Part shown: piece after piece, positions 63,100 to 64,000 of the stretch | How positions within the stretch are numbered: position 1 is the stretch's first letter | How the letters are laid out: each line of letters begins with the position of its first letter | Source: Veillonella caviae | GTDB taxonomy: Bacteria > Bacillota > Negativicutes > Veillonellales > Veillonellaceae | Length of the DNA: 64,000 bases | Reading direction: 5' to 3' | Assembly: GCF_003992125.1 (NCBI RefSeq) | Contig: NZ_RQUY01000011.1 | Location: forward strand, 1-64,000 | Made by a program: the position numbers and the translations under genes | Notes under the pieces: generated by a model | The model's database searches: none | Told to the model about the DNA's origin: nothing | What the model saw: only the letters and a program-made list of their open reading frames with translations

Positions 63100-64000
63100 A
63101 TGAAAGCAAGTTTACAATGGATGAATGAATATGTACCTCTTGACTTAGCTCGTCCTGCCCAAGAATTAGCAGATGAATTAACACAAGCAGGTATTCCTGT
63201 AGAAGATGTTATTTCTATGGACCCAGGTTTGAAAAAAATCTACACTGGTAAAATCGTAGAAATTACAAAACACCCAGATGCGGATAAATTACAAGTATGC
63301 CAAGTACAATGTTTAGATGAAGACGGCGCTGAGATTACGAAACAAATCGTTACAGCTGCTACCAATGTGGCAGTAGGTCAAATTGTGCCTGTAGCATATC
63401 ATAAATCTCGTTTAGCAGATGGTACTGAAATTAAAAAAGGTAAATTGCGTGGTGTTACATCGGAAGGTATGTTCTGTTCCGTTGCAGAATTTGGACTATC
63501 TAAAGAACAAGTACGGCCAGAAGAGGCAGAAGGCATTTATATTTTCCCTGAAAATACACCAATCGGTCTTGATATTAAAGAAGCATTAATGCTAGATGAT
63601 ACAGTATATGAGTTTGAATTAACTGCTAATCGCGCTGATTGTTTCTCTATGGTGGGCTTATCTCGTGAATTTGCCATTATGACTGGTAAAAAGGCATTAT
63701 TCCCAGTTATTATGGTCAATGAAAATGGTAATTCCATCGACGGTAAAGCTTCGGTTGTGATTGAAAATAATGAATTGTGTACCCGTTTCACTGCTCGTGT
63801 AGTTAAAAATGTAACTATTGAACCATCTCCATTATGGATGCAAAATCGCTTGCGTAACAGTGGGATTCGCCCTACTAATAATGTTGTAGACGTAACAAAT
63901 TATGTTATGCTTGAATTAGGTCAACCAATGCATGCTTACGATTATGATCGCGTAGCAGGGCATACTTTGATTGCTCGCAATGCAAAAGCAGGAGAAACAT
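63100..64000 (+). CDS. pheT: Phenylalanyl-tRNA synthetase beta subunit (5' part)
   Basis: The first 300 codons of pheT; the gene runs off the right edge. It begins MKASLQWMNEYVPL. An EMAP/Arc1-type tRNA-binding fold (about 40-150) contains GKIVEITKHPDADKLQVCQV and GMFCSVAEFGL. Then the B3/B4 domain starts with FELTANRADCFSMVGLSRE (about 168-186), and NVVDVTNYVMLELGQPMHAYD is the family signature. ATG 63100 follows GAGGT. It is co-transcribed with pheS; together they form the alpha2-beta2 enzyme. Confidence 0.96.
   Translation, partial: MKASLQWMNEYVPLDLARPAQELADELTQAGIPVEDVISMDPGLKKIYTGKIVEITKHPDADKLQVCQVQCLDEDGAEITKQIVTAATNVAVGQIVPVAYHKSRLADGTEIKKGKLRGVTSEGMFCSVAEFGLSKEQVRPEEAEGIYIFPENTPIGLDIKEALMLDDTVYEFELTANRADCFSMVGLSREFAIMTGKKALFPVIMVNENGNSIDGKASVVIENNELCTRFTARVVKNVTIEPSPLWMQNRLRNSGIRPTNNVVDVTNYVMLELGQPMHAYDYDRVAGHTLIARNAKAGET

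Overview
The window looks like chromosomal DNA of a Veillonella-type bacterium (Negativicutes, a diderm lineage within the Firmicutes). The evidence is indirect but consistent. The DNA is AT-rich with Gram-positive-style Shine-Dalgarno sites and gene orders that match Bacillus (the prfA-prmC-tsaC-ywlE-rpiB-glyA-upp block and the cggR-gapA-pgk-tpiA-gpmI-eno operon). It also carries outer-membrane features: a signal-peptide beta-barrel protein, a MacA/MacB pair and PilN/PilO-like pilus alignment proteins. The precise species is an inference; no rRNA or tRNA gene is present to fix it. Almost everything is on the + strand.

Layout. 1-2.9 kb is a small accessory stretch: hairpins resembling the end of an IS200/IS605-type element, a metallo-beta-lactamase-fold hydrolase (-), a TetR regulator and a decayed IS30-family insertion sequence with recognisable inverted repeats. 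3.1-8.0 kb is a partial anaerobic cobalamin cluster: two tandem CbiK-type cobaltochelatases, cbiL, cbiA and a corrinoid adenosyltransferase. The first CbiK has lost most of its expected metal ligands. A nested inverted-repeat element lies between this cluster and a superoxide reductase gene. 9-15.5 kb carries aspartokinase, a small unknown protein, a large M16C peptidase, glutamyl-Q tRNA(Asp) synthetase, a CoA-binding protein and a thioredoxin with an atypical WCGYC site.

15.7-28.5 kb is the division and cell wall (dcw) cluster: mraZ, rsmH, ftsL, murE, murF, mraY, murD, murG, murC, ddl, ftsQ, ftsZ. The usual ftsI, ftsW, murB and ftsA are absent from it. An outer-membrane beta-barrel gene follows ftsZ. 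29-34 kb has an aminotransferase, a DUF896 protein (-), endonuclease III, a 478-residue unknown that may be a degenerate DNA-methyltransferase/specificity-like fusion, a PC4-like YdbC protein and rpmE. 34-41 kb is the translation and one-carbon block (yqhQ, prfA, prmC, tsaC/sua5, ywlE-like phosphatase, rpiB, glyA, upp).

41.2-48.3 kb is the lower glycolysis/gluconeogenesis operon behind a CggR-type repressor gene. A near-exact match to the Bacillus CggR operator lies between its promoter and the repressor gene. 48.5-56.5 kb is a compact type IV pilus/competence-pseudopilus operon: two ATPases, a platform protein, five prepilin-like proteins, a minimal prepilin peptidase and PilM/N/O-like proteins. 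It is followed by a shikimate-kinase-like gene, which recalls the pilMNOPQ-aroK order of Proteobacteria but without pilP or pilQ. That gene overlaps pfkA by 89 nt. The window ends with a MacAB-type efflux operon, a thioesterase, pheS and the 5' part of pheT.

Starts given here were moved to the ATG/GTG/TTG best placed behind a ribosome binding site. All functional assignments come from reading motifs by eye; no database search was run.
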